Part shown: piece by piece, positions 1 through 9,829 of the stretch
Layout: each line of letters opens with the position of its first letter
Numbering within the stretch: the first letter of the stretch is position 1
Source of the DNA: Candidatus Devosia symbiotica
GTDB lineage: Bacteria; Pseudomonadota; Alphaproteobacteria; Rhizobiales; Devosiaceae
Length of the DNA: 54,227 nt
NCBI GenBank assembly: GCA_025050575.1
Contig: JALBVE010000007.1
Location: 1 to 54,227 of the forward strand
Direction of reading: 5' to 3'
The notes under the pieces: generated by a model
The model's input: only the letters and a program-made list of their open reading frames with translations
Database searches by the model: none
What the model was told of the DNA's origin: nothing
Made by a program: the position numbers and the translations under genes

Positions 1-1038
1 TCTACATTACCAATGGCCACGGCGTCTGGGAAGCGTCCAATACCAACATGTTCTCGCGCAGTGATCGAGCCCTGCTCGCCGCGACCGGTCGCTTCTGTCA
101 TGGCTGGGCCGAGGCAGCGCGACGCATGGGCGTTGCTGTCGACATGATCGACTTCGGCAAATCCAGCCCCGCCGATCCCCAGCGCATTGCCGACGCGCTG
201 CCCCCCCCCGACACGGCACACCAGATCAAGGCCATACTCGTTACCCATGTCGATATCGCGTCCAACGCCCGCAATGATCTGGCCGCCATCCACGCCGCCA
301 TCGATAACGTCGGCCACCCGGCCTTGCTGGCCGTCGATGCTATTGCCTCGCTGGCCTGCGATCAGCTGCACATGGATGATTGGGGCATCGATGTTCTCGT
401 CGCCGCCAGCCAGAAGGGCTTGATGCTGCCCTGCCCCCGGCCTGTGTTTTGTCTAATTTTCCGACAAGGCGCTGGCGGCCTCTCAACGCGCCGATCTCGT
501 CACCCCCTATTGGAACTCGAAGCCACGCGGGCTGGGCACCGAGTTCTGGCAATATTTCGTCGGCACCGCCCCGACCCACCATCTCTATGGTCTGCGAAAG
601 GCGCTGACCATGATCCGGGATGAAGAAGGCTTCAAGACAGTCTGGGCTCGCCATCGCCGCCGCGCCAATGCCGTTTGGGCCGCGTTCAATGCCCGAGGTA
701 TGGGCTCGGTCATCGCTCTGAACATCGCCGATCCCGCCGCCTATAGGCATTCAGTGACAGCCGCCACGATTCCATCAGGTGGCGCTGGCGCCCTGCGCCA
801 CTGGCTTGAAGCCGAAGCCGGCGTCACCCTGGGCATTGGTCTAGGCATGGCTGCGTCCAACGAACTAGCCTACCAGAATTTCCTGCGCGTCGTCCATATG
901 GGTCACGTCAATGCCCATATGACGCTAGGCGTTCTGGCCAGCGTGGAGGTCGACCTACAGGCCCTGGGCATTGTTATGGCGCGGGTGCCGTGGAGGCTGC
1001 TGCAGGGGCAATCACATCCCCACCTGATCTCTCCCTGA
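1..1038 (+). pseudogene. Class-V aminotransferase (serine/alanine-glyoxylate type), 5' end outside window
   Basis: Remnant of a PLP-dependent aminotransferase that converts glyoxylate to glycine with serine or alanine as amino donor. The frame is already open at base 3 and contains the PLP-lysine region read as AASQKGLMLP. Just after that, near 430, the frame shifts and the continuation (PGLCFV, then FSDKALAA and TPYWNSKPRGLGTEFW) carries a TAA. The second half up to GHVNAHMTLGVLASVE is open from about 470 to 970. A further shift near 972 displaces the normal end (GAGAVEAAA) into another frame. A run of nine C lies at 201-209. There are at least three independent lesions, so no functional product is expected. 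Family assignment is confident, exact donor specificity is not. Confidence 0.85.
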
Positions 1039-1113
1039 AGGGAGGGGAATAGATCGGGGCTTTGACAACATTTCGCGGAACCCACTGCGCGGTCCCTCCT
1101 CCTTCAGGGGGGC
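1022..1113. repeat. Degenerate intergenic dyad repeat, copy 1
   Basis: Between two convergent genes there is a C-rich/G-rich inverted pattern: ATCTCTCCCTGAAGGGAGGG, then ATCGGGGC, then CCCTCCTCCTTCAGGGGG. A similar arrangement recurs at about 18003-18107, also at the 3' ends of genes. The two look like members of one intergenic palindromic repeat family, possibly acting as transcript ends. The relationship is judged by eye. Confidence 0.45.
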
Positions 1114-1167
1114 AGGTGATGGTCTATCGGCAGGCCGCAAAGACAGAAGGTCTGATGCAGATCTGCT

Positions 1168-1989
1168 TCAGAACGTAAAGACCTCGCGCCGCAGTGCGTC
1201 CCAACTGTCGCGATCCACCGCGACCAGCAGTCCGCCATCGGTGTGATGCGGCAGATAGGGCTGGCCATCGAATCGCGCGCCAAAGGCGCCGGCCTCCTGG
1301 CTCATCAGCGTCCCAGCCAGATGATCCCATGGCATCAGCTTGTTCCAGCAGCCAAACTGCGCATGGCCCGATACAAATGTGCGATATTCGTGCCCAGCGC
1401 AGCGGAAATTGGCGAGCATGCGCAGCTTGGCGGCGTTGGCCAGGATCTGTGGCCGGCTAGCTGCCGGCAAATAGGCAACCGACGCCATGCCGACCATTTC
1501 GGGCAGCGGCAGCGGCGTGGCCACCTGCAGACGAATGGCGTCACCATCAGGCCGACACAGCCATGCCCCGCCACCCTTTTCGGCCATCATCCAGTCATCG
1601 CCCATCGGGTCATAGATAATCCCGACGACCGTTTCGCCCTTGGAAATCACGGCCGCCATGACAGCAAACAGCGGCAAACCCGCCGCGTAATTGGCCGTGC
1701 CGTCAATCGGATCGACCACCACCGCCAGATCTGCATTGGCCAGACACGCTAGCAATGCGGGGTCGGCTGCCACCGATTCCTCACCGACAAACAGCGCCCC
1801 GGGCATCAACTGCGCAATCCGGGCCTTGATCATCTCTTCGGTCGCTAGGTCGGCCTCGGTGACCAGATCGATCGCCTCTGTCTTAATATGCACCATCGAG
1901 GCATCAAGCCGGCGGAAGCGCGGCAGGGCCTCGGTCCGGGCAGCATCGCGCAAAATACTAGCCAGGGCCATAATGTCAAAATGCAACAC
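1168..1989 (-). CDS. Inositol monophosphatase family protein
   Basis: An intact 273-residue phosphatase of the Mg-dependent inositol-monophosphatase/histidinol-phosphatase fold. The metal-site motifs are visible in order: GEES at residues 69-72, DPIDGT at 93-98 and WDHLAG near residue 216, the last a variant of the usual WDxAAG. Length is normal for the family. An alternative start is the second Met (residue 7). The substrate could be inositol phosphate, histidinol phosphate, PAP (CysQ-like) or a nucleotide sugar, and sequence alone does not decide. It is unbroken while both neighbours are dead, which argues for a retained function. If it acts as CysQ on PAP it would be unexpected here, because the sulfate-reduction genes at 32-36 kb are lost. 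Confidence 0.85.
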   Translation of the reverse strand: MLHFDIMALASILRDAARTEALPRFRRLDASMVHIKTEAIDLVTEADLATEEMIKARIAQLMPGALFVGEESVAADPALLACLANADLAVVVDPIDGTANYAAGLPLFAVMAAVISKGETVVGIIYDPMGDDWMMAEKGGGAWLCRPDGDAIRLQVATPLPLPEMVGMASVAYLPAASRPQILANAAKLRMLANFRCAGHEYRTFVSGHAQFGCWNKLMPWDHLAGTLMSQEAGAFGARFDGQPYLPHHTDGGLLVAVDRDSWDALRREVFTF

Positions 1990-2013
1990 TGCGAATCCTT
2001 TGCTTGGTTCAGT

Positions 2014-2937
2014 TCATTCAAAGACAGACCAATTGGCGTGCTGGGCCAGCAGTTCTAGCGCTGCCACGCCGATCAGCGAATTGCCATTGCCGTCCAACCC
2101 AGGCGACCACACGGCAACCGTGCAAACGCTGGGCACCACGACCAGGATCCGGCCACTAACCCTGCTCTTGCCCGGCAGACTGATGCGGAAGGCGAAATCG
2201 CCCGATCCATCGTAATTCCCGCACATCATCAGCAAATTGATACGACGCGCCAGCGCCGCCGACACCACGCTGTGTCCAGTAATGGGATTATGCCCCTTGG
2301 CTGCCAGGAACAAACCCGCCCGGGCCAGTTAGGTGCAGCTCATGGTGATAGCACAATGGTAAAAATATACCCCCAGCACTTCTTCCGCTGGGCGGGTGAT
2401 CACGTCGAACGAGCGCATGAATTGCGCCAGCGCGAAATTGTAAAACCCGGTATCGCGTTCCGATCGCGTCATATCGGGGTCGATAGCGATAGCGTCGTCC
2501 CTGGCCAGGAACCGCAGAAAACGCACGATCTCGCCAATATCTTCCTTAGGCTGGTAACCGGCCAGCAGCAGGTCTGTGGCCGCGATTGCGCCCGCATTGA
2601 GGAAGGGATTTCGCAGTCGGCCATACTCATATTCAGGCTGCATGATGAAATTAAACCAATTGCCCGACCGGCTAGCAGCCCACCCGCGACCACAGGTAAT
2701 CTCTCACTTTCCCTAGCCCCGAGACAGGGTGAACAGCTTAGAGCTGCTCTGAATCGAAAACGGCACTACCGCATCGCCTGTGGTAAACATCGCGCCGTCC
2801 ACTGCGGCGACCGCGATGCCAAATCGGTCAATGGGGACCTTGGCTAGTTCGGAAATGGAATTGACCACCCGCTCCTCGTTCAGGCGGATCAACAGCTCGG
2901 CATGGACCTCGCCAACAAGGAAGCCCAGATCGCTCAA
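2014..2937 (-). pseudogene. glsA: Glutaminase A remnant
   Basis: Remnant of a serine-dependent glutaminase (glutamine to glutamate plus ammonia). Recognisable pieces are the N-terminal part with QSSSKLFTLS, the middle GRLRNPFLNAGAIAATDLL and the C-terminal [13 protein letters not shown]. Between the first two pieces (about 2640-2720) the reading frame is lost and stops accumulate. At 2329 an in-frame TAA interrupts SCT-LARAG, after which homology continues in the same frame, so a simple nonsense mutation is likely. The start is probably TTG at 2937, whose TTGA overlaps the ttcA stop, so the gene was translationally coupled to ttcA. Confidence 0.85.
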
Positions 2938-3797
2938 GCGTTAGTCCTGTTTTGGCGGAGGTTCGCAAAATCGAACAGATTAGTGTCTAGCATATGGCTG
3001 GCATTGATATTACCCATCGCCCGGATCATCACATCCTTGCGGCCCGGCATGCATTTTTCGATATCATTCAGCATCGTTTTTATCGCATTGCGCTCCAGCC
3101 CATCCTGGCTGCCGCACAAATCGCAGGGAATGATCAGAAAGGCCATCGCATCGGAAAACCGCTGCAGATCCTCTTCGCCACAATAGATCATGGGTCGCAA
3201 CACTTCGATGTCACCCTCGTCATTGAGCAGGCGCGGCGGCATCGCCGCGATCTTACCGCCATGGAACAGGTTCATGAAGAAGGTTTCCAAGCTGTCATCG
3301 CGATGATGACCCAGCACTAGCGCGCTGCAGCCCTCCTCGCGTGCAATGCGATAGAGATTGCTGCGCCGGAGCCGCGAGCACAGCGAACAATAGGTCGCAT
3401 CTGCCGGCAGCTTGCTGGTGACGATCGAATAGGTATCCTTGTATTCGATGCGATGTGGCACGCCGATACCACTAAGATAAACGGGTAGGATATGCTTGGG
3501 GAAATTGGGCTGACCCTGATCAAGATTGCACACTAGGAGCTCGACCGGCAGCAGACCGCGCCATTTCAGATCTAGCAGCAGCGCCAGCATCGAATAGCTG
3601 TCCTTGCCGCCCGACAGCGCCACTAGCCACTTCTCGCCGGCCCGCACCATGTCGAATTTCTCCAGCGCCTCGCGTATATGGCGGATCAGCCGCTTGCGCA
3701 GCTTGTTGAACTCCACCGAGCGCGGCGCATGAGCATAGATCGGATGCGCCTTGGCCCCGGATTCGTCGGCTACATCAATGGACAGCATTTCGTTCAT
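2934..3797 (-). CDS. ttcA: tRNA 2-thiocytidine(32) biosynthesis protein TtcA
   Basis: An intact 287-residue PP-loop ATPase that, with a [4Fe-4S] cluster, thiolates C32 of certain tRNAs. The PP-loop SGGKDS is at residues 62-67. The cluster-binding CSLC is at 137-140, with the second conserved cysteine pair in CDLC at 225-228. Length matches the family. It ends in TGA overlapping the TTG start of the dead glutaminase gene. A strong hairpin separates it from the upstream peptide-transporter gene. Retention of a modification enzyme that needs sulfur and an Fe-S cluster is notable because sulfate reduction is lost elsewhere in the window. Confidence 0.95.
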   Translation of the reverse strand: MNEMLSIDVADESGAKAHPIYAHAPRSVEFNKLRKRLIRHIREALEKFDMVRAGEKWLVALSGGKDSYSMLALLLDLKWRGLLPVELLVCNLDQGQPNFPKHILPVYLSGIGVPHRIEYKDTYSIVTSKLPADATYCSLCSRLRRSNLYRIAREEGCSALVLGHHRDDSLETFFMNLFHGGKIAAMPPRLLNDEGDIEVLRPMIYCGEEDLQRFSDAMAFLIIPCDLCGSQDGLERNAIKTMLNDIEKCMPGRKDVMIRAMGNINASHMLDTNLFDFANLRQNRTNA

Positions 3798-3813
3798 GAT
3801 CTACCTCAAAGAA

Positions 3814-3839
3814 ATAAGGGGGCGTCGCCGCCCCCTTAT
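3814..3839 (-). terminator. Rho-independent terminator after the BacA-type gene
   Basis: On the minus strand a perfect 9-bp stem (AAGGGGGCG / CGCCCCCTT, 4-nt loop, 3816-3837) is followed by ATTTCTTTG. It lies 20 bases after the stop of the SbmA/BacA-like gene and just before ttcA. Confidence 0.8.
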
Positions 3840-3857
3840 AACGCAGTGCACAGACTA

Positions 3858-4931
3858 CTAAGTCGGTAACGGGCTTTCTCCTACGATGTCACCGACATCG
3901 CGCCCAGTATCGTACTTGTCCAGATTATCTTCGAATTCATGCAGACGTTTCCAGATCGACCGCAATTCGGTCAACGTCATCCAGTTGTCCAGGATAATCG
4001 AAAATGATTGGTCCACACGACCATAGGCATTAGATGCCTGCTGAAAGGTGCCGAACGTAACAACACCAGCCATCATACCCGGCCCCATCATGATGAGCGG
4101 GGTCAATTGCGTGACCTGAGAGTACAGAATCAACCACAGATCAAAGTAGCCATAGTGAGCATAAAGCCTGAAATAGTTGGTGCGCAAGCCGGTGAATAAA
4201 GAAAATAACGTATCTGGCTGGGCGTGAACGACCTTATCGTCTTCACCCAATACTAACTCCTTGCGGAAGGCCGCCTCAACGCGTTGATTATTGTATTCCA
4301 GTCCGGGCAGAAACCAGCCCACAAACCAAGAAATAATCATCCCACCGATGGTCACTCCCAAAGCAATCCAGACCAGCGAACCCGATATGTCGCGAATTAC
4401 CGGCAGATCGACCTGCGCGCTCATGGCCCATAGGATCGGGATAAAGGCGATCAAGGTCATGACCGCGCGAAAGACTTGTATTCCCAAACTTTCGACAATG
4501 CGCGCGAAACGGTTGGCATCCTCTTGGATACGCTGGCTAGCGCCCTCGATCTCATGCTCGACGTTACGCCAACGCGGAATGTAGTCTTCCGTAACAGCCT
4601 GACGCCAGCGGAAGCCGTAGTGGCGAACAAGAAAATTGGTTGCAGTTCCCAACACCACATAGGGAATCGCGATGGCGAAAAATCCTGTAGGCACAGGAAC
4701 AGGAATAAACCCGAGAAAGCTCCCTGCAGTAAACTGCAGGCCAAAAATGCCGTCCCAGAACTCAGACATCGCGCGACCCGCGGGGTTCTGTAACATATCA
4801 TAGAATCGGCCATACCAGCCGTTGACCACTACGCTGAGCTGCACCTGCCAATAGGTCAGCGCCATTATGAACGCACCTACGCCATAGGCCCAGCTAGCCC
4901 AACGACGGTTCTTGAAATAGGCTTCGATCAT
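3858..4931 (-). CDS. SbmA/BacA-family peptide transporter
   Basis: An intact 357-residue inner-membrane protein of the SbmA/BacA family, which imports antimicrobial and other peptides using the proton gradient. It aligns by eye with SbmA from its RWxxW segment onward: VNGWYGRFYDMLQN, then FLVRHYGFRWRQA, EGASQRIQEDANRFA, LPGLEYNNQRVEAAFRKELV and the YFRLYAHYGYFD region. Several hydrophobic membrane spans are evident. It lacks roughly the first 70 residues of E. coli SbmA or rhizobial BacA, so it is either a short subfamily member or uses a later start; no homologous upstream frame was seen. BacA is required by rhizobia to survive host peptides inside plant cells, so its integrity in an eroding genome is suggestive. 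The ATP-binding half of the BclA type is absent. Confidence 0.85.
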   Translation of the reverse strand: MIEAYFKNRRWASWAYGVGAFIMALTYWQVQLSVVVNGWYGRFYDMLQNPAGRAMSEFWDGIFGLQFTAGSFLGFIPVPVPTGFFAIAIPYVVLGTATNFLVRHYGFRWRQAVTEDYIPRWRNVEHEIEGASQRIQEDANRFARIVESLGIQVFRAVMTLIAFIPILWAMSAQVDLPVIRDISGSLVWIALGVTIGGMIISWFVGWFLPGLEYNNQRVEAAFRKELVLGEDDKVVHAQPDTLFSLFTGLRTNYFRLYAHYGYFDLWLILYSQVTQLTPLIMMGPGMMAGVVTFGTFQQASNAYGRVDQSFSIILDNWMTLTELRSIWKRLHEFEDNLDKYDTGRDVGDIVGESPLPT

Positions 4932-5016
4932 CTTCGTCCCTTTAATTTCCGTTCACCGAAGAACGAAAACAGATCGTCACAGAATTGTGGCAGGCGCAAG
5001 CAGACTAACGCTGCTG

Positions 5017-5056
5017 AAAAAAAAAGTAAAGGGCGGCTCCGAAGAGCGGCCCTTTT
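5017..5056 (-). terminator. Rho-independent terminator of rpsD
   Basis: Minus strand: GGGCCGCTC-TTCG-GAGCCGCCC stem-loop (about 5028-5055) followed by TTTAC and a run of nine T. It sits just downstream of the rpsD stop codon. Confidence 0.9.
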
Positions 5057-5078
5057 CAATTCTGTTATTCGACTGCGA

Positions 5079-5696
5079 CTAGCGAGAGTAGAATTCGACG
5101 ACCAGGTTTGGTTCCACCTGAACCGGATAAGGCACATCCGACAGCGCGGGAACGCGCACATAGGTTGCCGTCATCTTGTTGTGGTCGACTTCAATATAAT
5201 CAGGCACATCGCGCTCGGCCAGCTGGATGGCTTCGATCAGCACGGTGAGTTGCTTGGAGCGGTCACGCACTTCGATCTTGTCGCCAATTTGCACCTGGTA
5301 GGACGGAATGTTAACGCGCTTGCCATTGACCATGATATGGCCGTGAGACACGAACTGGCGTGCAGCAAACACGGTGGCAACGAACTTCGCGCGATACACG
5401 ATCGCGTCCAAACGGCTCTCAAGCAGGCCGATCAGATTCTCGCCGGTATCGCCCTTGACGCGGGCAGCTTCGGTGTAAAGGCGCTTGAACGCCTTTTCAG
5501 TGACCGAACCGTAATAGCCCTTGAGTTTCTGCTTGGCGCGCAGCTGCAGACCGTAGTCCGAGAGCTTGCCCTTGCGGCGCTGGCCGTGCTGCCCGGGACC
5601 ATAGGCACGGGCGTTGAGTGGAGACTTCGGACGGCCCCAGATGTTTTCGCCGAGACGGCGATCGATTTTGTACTTGGCTGAATGACGCTTCGACAT
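5079..5696 (-). CDS. rpsD: 30S ribosomal protein S4
   Basis: An intact 205-residue S4, the primary 16S rRNA-binding protein that nucleates assembly of the 30S body. The start [14 protein letters not shown] and the segment [20 protein letters not shown] are typical of alphaproteobacterial S4. The S4 RNA-binding domain spans about residues 95-150 ([29 protein letters not shown]). The C-terminus ends in LVVEFYSR as usual. It is monocistronic here with its own terminator. Confidence 0.98.
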   Translation of the reverse strand: MSKRHSAKYKIDRRLGENIWGRPKSPLNARAYGPGQHGQRRKGKLSDYGLQLRAKQKLKGYYGSVTEKAFKRLYTEAARVKGDTGENLIGLLESRLDAIVYRAKFVATVFAARQFVSHGHIMVNGKRVNIPSYQVQIGDKIEVRDRSKQLTVLIEAIQLAERDVPDYIEVDHNKMTATYVRVPALSDVPYPVQVEPNLVVEFYSR

Positions 5697-5866
5697 CGCG
5701 TATCCTTCTAACAGGTGAATGGATCGCGCCCTCCTCTGTCATCCTTGCGGATGACCGACAGACCCCAACAATTTAAGAGATCCCGGATGCGCCTATGGAC
5801 CTTGCAGCCTCTATAGGTGGGCGCATGATAGACTCGAGGCACTAAGGAGTCAAGTCGGACGGGGCC

Positions 5867-6048
5867 TTAGACCATTTTCTTGTCGAGCCTCCACTGGTTG
5901 CGCAGCTCCGGAAACACCCGGCTCCAGATCACCGCCACTACAATGGCGCCATGGCAAAGCTGATCAGCAGCGTGGTTAGCCAGAAATAGCAGAAACCGAT
6001 ATAGCTGAAGGCGATGTGGGACCGATCAGGCGGGGCAGATGTGCTCAT
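5867..6048 (-). pseudogene. Small membrane protein, frameshifted
   Basis: A short gene of about 60 codons. It begins MSTSAPPDRSHIAFSYIGF followed by a hydrophobic span, meets TAG after SFAMAPL, and continues in another frame as AIVVAVIWSRVFPEL to a TAA at 5867. The two halves together would make a small protein with one or two membrane spans and a basic tail (RNQWRLDKKMV). I do not recognise the family. One indel near 5950 explains the break. Confidence 0.5.
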
Positions 6049-6130
6049 GGTGCGGAATCTGTACGGCGCGCACCTGCCGTCAAAGCCGAAATCCGCTCAA
6101 ACCGCTCGGCACCCGCCATTCTCAGTCTTC

Positions 6131-6925
6131 CTACGGTGCCGGCCTGACCCGTTTGGGATTGGGATACTGGTGGCATCGATCAATCGAGGAAATTACCCCA
6201 CGCAGCGTGCGGACTTCCTGGGACGAAAAACTGCCACGGGTCAGCGCCGTGCGCAGATTGTCGATCACGCCGGGGCGCTTTTCCGGCGAGGTGAAGAAGC
6301 CGCTCTCGTCCAGCGTGGCCTCGAGCTGCTCAAACAACCCCACCAACTCGCTGCGGGGCGCCACCTCGTGCAGCAGACTACCGAAAGGCAGCGTGTTGGC
6401 CTGCCCTGATTGGCGGCGCCACTCATAAGCCAGGATCAACACCGCCTGGGCAATATTGAGCGAAGCAAAGGCAGGTTCCACCGGCAGCGTGACAATCATA
6501 TCTGCCAGCGCGATCTCCTCGTTGAGTAGGCCCCATTTTTCGCGACCAAACAGCAAACCCGCCTTTTGCCCGCTGCCGATATGGTCGGCCATGCGCTTGC
6601 CCGCTTCATCGGGTCCGATCACATCCTTCTGCATGCCACGCAACCGTGCGGTGGTCGCATAGACCAGGGTCAGATCCCTGATTGCCTCTTCCAACGTCTC
6701 AAAGACTTGGACATGATTGATAACGTGATCAGCCTTCGATGCGGCCGCGATCGCCTTCTCATTGGGCCAGCCATCGCGCGGCCGTACCAGGCGCAGATCC
6801 CGCAGGCCAAAATTGGCCATCGCTCGCGCGGCGGTCCCGATATTCTCCCCTAATTGGGGTTCACACAAGATCACCACCGGCGACGGCAGCAGTTCAATTT
6901 TGATGGAGGAGTCCGTTCCGGCCAT
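6131..6925 (-). CDS. trmJ: tRNA (cytidine/uridine-2'-O-)-methyltransferase TrmJ
   Basis: An intact 264-residue SPOUT-class RNA methyltransferase that methylates the ribose of nucleotide 32 in tRNAs with SAM as donor. Early motif EPQLGENIGTAARAMANFGL (about residues 22-41), LLFGREKWGLLNEE in the middle and the knot motif LPVEPAFASLNIAQAV. The C-terminal region has the TrmJ-type dimerisation tail (FFTSPEK, NLRTALTR). With TtcA, which acts on the same anticodon-loop position 32, it suggests that this position is maintained. The last residues (RCHQYPNPKRVRPAP) are unremarkable and the true end could be a few codons earlier. Confidence 0.92.
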   Translation of the reverse strand: MAGTDSSIKIELLPSPVVILCEPQLGENIGTAARAMANFGLRDLRLVRPRDGWPNEKAIAAASKADHVINHVQVFETLEEAIRDLTLVYATTARLRGMQKDVIGPDEAGKRMADHIGSGQKAGLLFGREKWGLLNEEIALADMIVTLPVEPAFASLNIAQAVLILAYEWRRQSGQANTLPFGSLLHEVAPRSELVGLFEQLEATLDESGFFTSPEKRPGVIDNLRTALTRGSFSSQEVRTLRGVISSIDRCHQYPNPKRVRPAP

Positions 6926-6980
6926 GATGCCTAATCCCTAGATCAGGCGCACATAGCTTGTTTTGCCACCAGGAGGCAAA

Positions 6981-7577
6981 TCAGGCGATGCGATAACGCA
7001 ACGGCAAGTCTTCGACCTTGCTTGAACGCCGCCATCCGCGATCGACAATGGCGAAATGCAGCTCTTCACCCCATTCGCTCTAAAACATGGCGTGCTCACA
7101 ATAATGAGCTTCAAGCCGCAGGTCCAGCCGCTGCATCAGCTTCATGGAATGATGATGGCGGCCGTCGCAGCGCACCATCAGGCGATGAATGTGGAAATAT
7201 CAAAACGCCAGATCAAACAGCGCCGTCAGCGCCTCGCCGATAAAACCGCGCCCGGCATAGGCCGGGTTAACTAGAAATCGAACCTCGCCCTGGCTAGGCG
7301 TGCAATCAGCTCAGTCCAGCGACACATGGCCGATCAATTTTCCATTTGTCTTGACGGTCATGGCCGGCGTCAGTGTCTTGCCGGAACGCTGGAGGCTGAT
7401 CTGGTCACATATGATGTTGAGAGCGCCGAACATCTCATCACGGTCGCGCATGCGCATAATCGCATAGAGGTGCATGGAAGGCAAAGCATGATAGTCACTC
7501 AGCGCCACAAGGTCAGATTGCTCAAAGCAGCGCAGAATCAGGCGATCTGTTTCGATGGGCAAAATCAGTGACGACAT
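6981..7577 (-). pseudogene. GNAT N-acetyltransferase (RimJ/RimL-like), nonsense-riddled
   Basis: A GNAT acetyltransferase starting MSSLILPIETDRLILR. The whole family sequence can be read in one frame, but with three in-frame stops: TGA after GHVSLD (7311), TGA after LFDLAF, and TAG after EHAMF. Between and after them the acetyl-CoA-binding part (NPAYAGRGFIGEAL, RCDGRHHSMKLMQRLDLRLE) is still recognisable. Three point nonsense mutations with no frameshift make this a clean example of decay. The 240 bases upstream (7578-7821) hold nothing I can assign. Confidence 0.8.
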
Positions 7578-7821
7578 GGCGCAATCCCTTCCGGCCGGAA
7601 GGGTAGGCCCCCATCGGCTTTCGCACCGCAACGTTGTCTTGACTGAACGATTCCAAACTGAACCAGGAAAACGTACCCGCAACCGTTCACAAAGCTCTGA
7701 GCTGTCAGACATTTCGGTGTCTTCCACTACGCAAAAGCACAGGTCGAGATCCGGCGCCACCAGATGAGGACTCCATCGCGCCAACCGTTCTTGTCGACCT
7801 GGTCCGATGGCTGACACTTGG

Positions 7822-8132
7822 TCAGCCGCCGATTGTCGACAGCAGATCTGGATTGATCACCAGATTGTGCGAATCACGGGTGTGGCCTTCAGCAAAGATA
7901 TTGTCCTTCAGCCAGGTGCCAGCAATTTTGATGTTCACCTTGGCCACTTTAGGACGAACGCCCCAGGACACCTGAAACGGCGATCCACCTCATTGAAGCT
8001 AGGGGCTGTGGTGGAGCCTTCGTAATTGATCGTCTCGCCTGTGCCGGTGAGGATGTTGGCAGCCTGATACAAGCCGTCCTTCAGTTCCGTCTTGTTTAGC
8101 GCAACGAAATCGAGCGCTCTATCGTTATTCAT
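7822..8132 (-). pseudogene. Hypothetical protein, single frameshift
   Basis: A roughly 100-codon gene starting MNNDRALDFVALNKTELKDG. A frameshift after NEVDRRF (about 7990) moves the rest, VSWGVRPKVAKVNIKIAGTW to NLVINPDLLSTIGG, into another frame. Its ATG overlaps the stop of the upstream GNAT remnant (ATGA), so the two formed an operon. No membrane span or signal peptide is evident. I do not recognise the family. Confidence 0.5.
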
Positions 8133-8583
8133 TGACCGTTCTGCGTCCGCATCGCCTGCCACAATATGGCGTAGATGAACTCTTCGTCCCAGGCGCTCTC
8201 GAAAATGGCATGTTCGCGAACATGCACTTCGCGCCGCACGCCAAGTCGCGCCAATCAGACGCCAGGACGCCAGGACGCCAGATTGCACACGTCGCAGCGC
8301 GCCGATATCTGGTGCATGTCGCCGCGACCGAATCCCAGGTCAAGCAGCGCATTGGCCGCCTCGGTGGCATAGCCCTGACCATGGCAGCAGGGTCAAAGAT
8401 CCAGCCGATTTCACCCTGCCCCGCATCCACGCTGCGCCAGATCAGCGAGACTTTGCCGATCAATGCAGCAGTGCTCGCCAGTTCGACGCGAAGCACGATC
8501 TTGTCGCCCTCCGCCGCCAGGCTCACCTGGCCGATACCCGGCCGCATCATATCCGGTTTCGTGATGGTCGCGGGCGACGCCAT
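8129..8583 (-). pseudogene. Second GNAT N-acetyltransferase remnant
   Basis: Starts MASPATITKPDMMRPGIG. GKVSLIWRSVDAGQGEIGWIF is followed by frameshifted acetyl-CoA-binding and C-terminal segments (ATEAANALLDLGF-like, then HAIFESAWDEEFIYAILWQ in other frames), ending at a TGA that overlaps the next gene. An eight-base unit (GACGCCAG) is repeated three times at 8258-8281 inside the gene and would itself shift the frame. It follows the FabF-like remnant directly, so the fabF-like, GNAT and hypothetical genes were probably one transcript behind marR. Confidence 0.7.
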
Positions 8584-8605
8584 TTGAAGACGATGGCCGC
8601 CTTGT

Positions 8606-9814
8606 TCAAGGAATCGCCATCGCCCGCGCCTTTGTCAGCACCTTGCCGCCCAAATAGGCGGTTATCGCCTGGATCCGTCCAAACACTAGCGTCGCATTAA
8701 CGCCACCAAAGTCCAAAGAATTGGACAGCGCATAGTCGACACTTTTGGCCTTGGCCACATTGGGCGCCAGGTCAAACTTATCGGCAATGTCCTCTGGACC
8801 GGTCAGATTGATGGTTGGCGGAAGCAGACCTTCGCGCAAGACCTGCACCGAAACCATCGCATGCGCATTCACATAGCCAATCTGGGACTGGTCGACACCG
8901 GCCATGGTCAGCGCATTGCGCATCGCCACCTAGGCACCGGAGCCATCGGGGGGGGAACCCGAGGGCAGGCGATAGGCATCGGCAGAGGTGCCATAGCTAG
9001 CCAGAATGGCCAGCGGCGTCGCGCCGCGCGCCTTGGCATGGCTCAGCTTTTCGATCACCAGCACTGCAGCACCTTCGGCCAATACAAAGTCGTTATGGCC
9101 CTTGTCAAATGGACGAGGGGCTTCCTGCGGACGATCATTGAACGAGGTAGCTAAGGCCAGCGAGGCCGCAAAACTACCAACCGAGATCGGATCGACCGAG
9201 CCCTCGGCATCGCCGATCACGGCCACTTCATCCTCGCCGATCATGATCAGTCGCATGCTGTCGCCAATGGCCTGAGCCGAAGCGGCACACGCCGTTATCG
9301 GAGTCCCGATCGGACCACGGAAACTGTGCAGGATGGAGAGCCAGCAGGCCGCCAGATTAGCCAGGAACGAGGGAATGGTGAACAGTGAGAACCGCTGCGC
9401 ATCCTTAGTATTGATGGTCTCAACAGCGCGCCCCATGACAGGCGAGCCACCCACGCCCAACCCGATAATGGTCGCGGTGGCCTGCTGGTCTTCCAGCGTC
9501 CTGGGATGCCAGTTAGCCTGCTGAAGCGCCTCATGTGCCGCACCGATAGCGTACTAGATGAACAGGTCCATCTTCTTGATCTCTTTGCCGTCAATAAAAT
9601 CAGCAGGATCAAATCCGTTCGGATCGTCTGTCTTGCTCGGTATCAGTCCGGCAATGCTCGAACCGAAACCTATCGTATCGAAGCGATCATTTTGCACGAT
9701 ACCGCTGCAGCTAGCCGTCAATCGGCTCCACATGGTTGGCACGCCCATACTCAACGGGCTGACAACACCTATGCCGATCACAACAATCGGATTGAACGGA
9801 TCTGGCTTCAGCAT
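8606..9814 (-). pseudogene. Beta-ketoacyl-ACP synthase (FabF/KAS II-like)
   Basis: A condensing enzyme of fatty-acid or secondary lipid synthesis. The active-site cysteine region ITACAASAQAIGD and EGAAVLVIEKLSHAKARG are present. It is broken by TAG after KKMDLFI (9556) and TAG after PPDGSGA (8930), plus an eight-G run at 8948-8955. A stretch of about 70 codons is missing: YVNAHA should lead to the TSTPxGD and KSxxGHxxGAAG segments but runs straight into VSVQVLREGLLPPTINL, so the catalytic histidines are gone. It lies 16 bases after marR. Its position beside a regulator suggests an accessory rather than housekeeping FabF. Confidence 0.85.
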
Positions 9815-9829
9815 GCAATCTCTCCTGTT

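Noticed and set aside
7578..7821. N-terminal extension of the first GNAT gene (open for about 80 codons upstream)
   Set aside because: The family begins at MSSLILPIETDRLILR; the upstream stretch resembles nothing and is probably non-coding.
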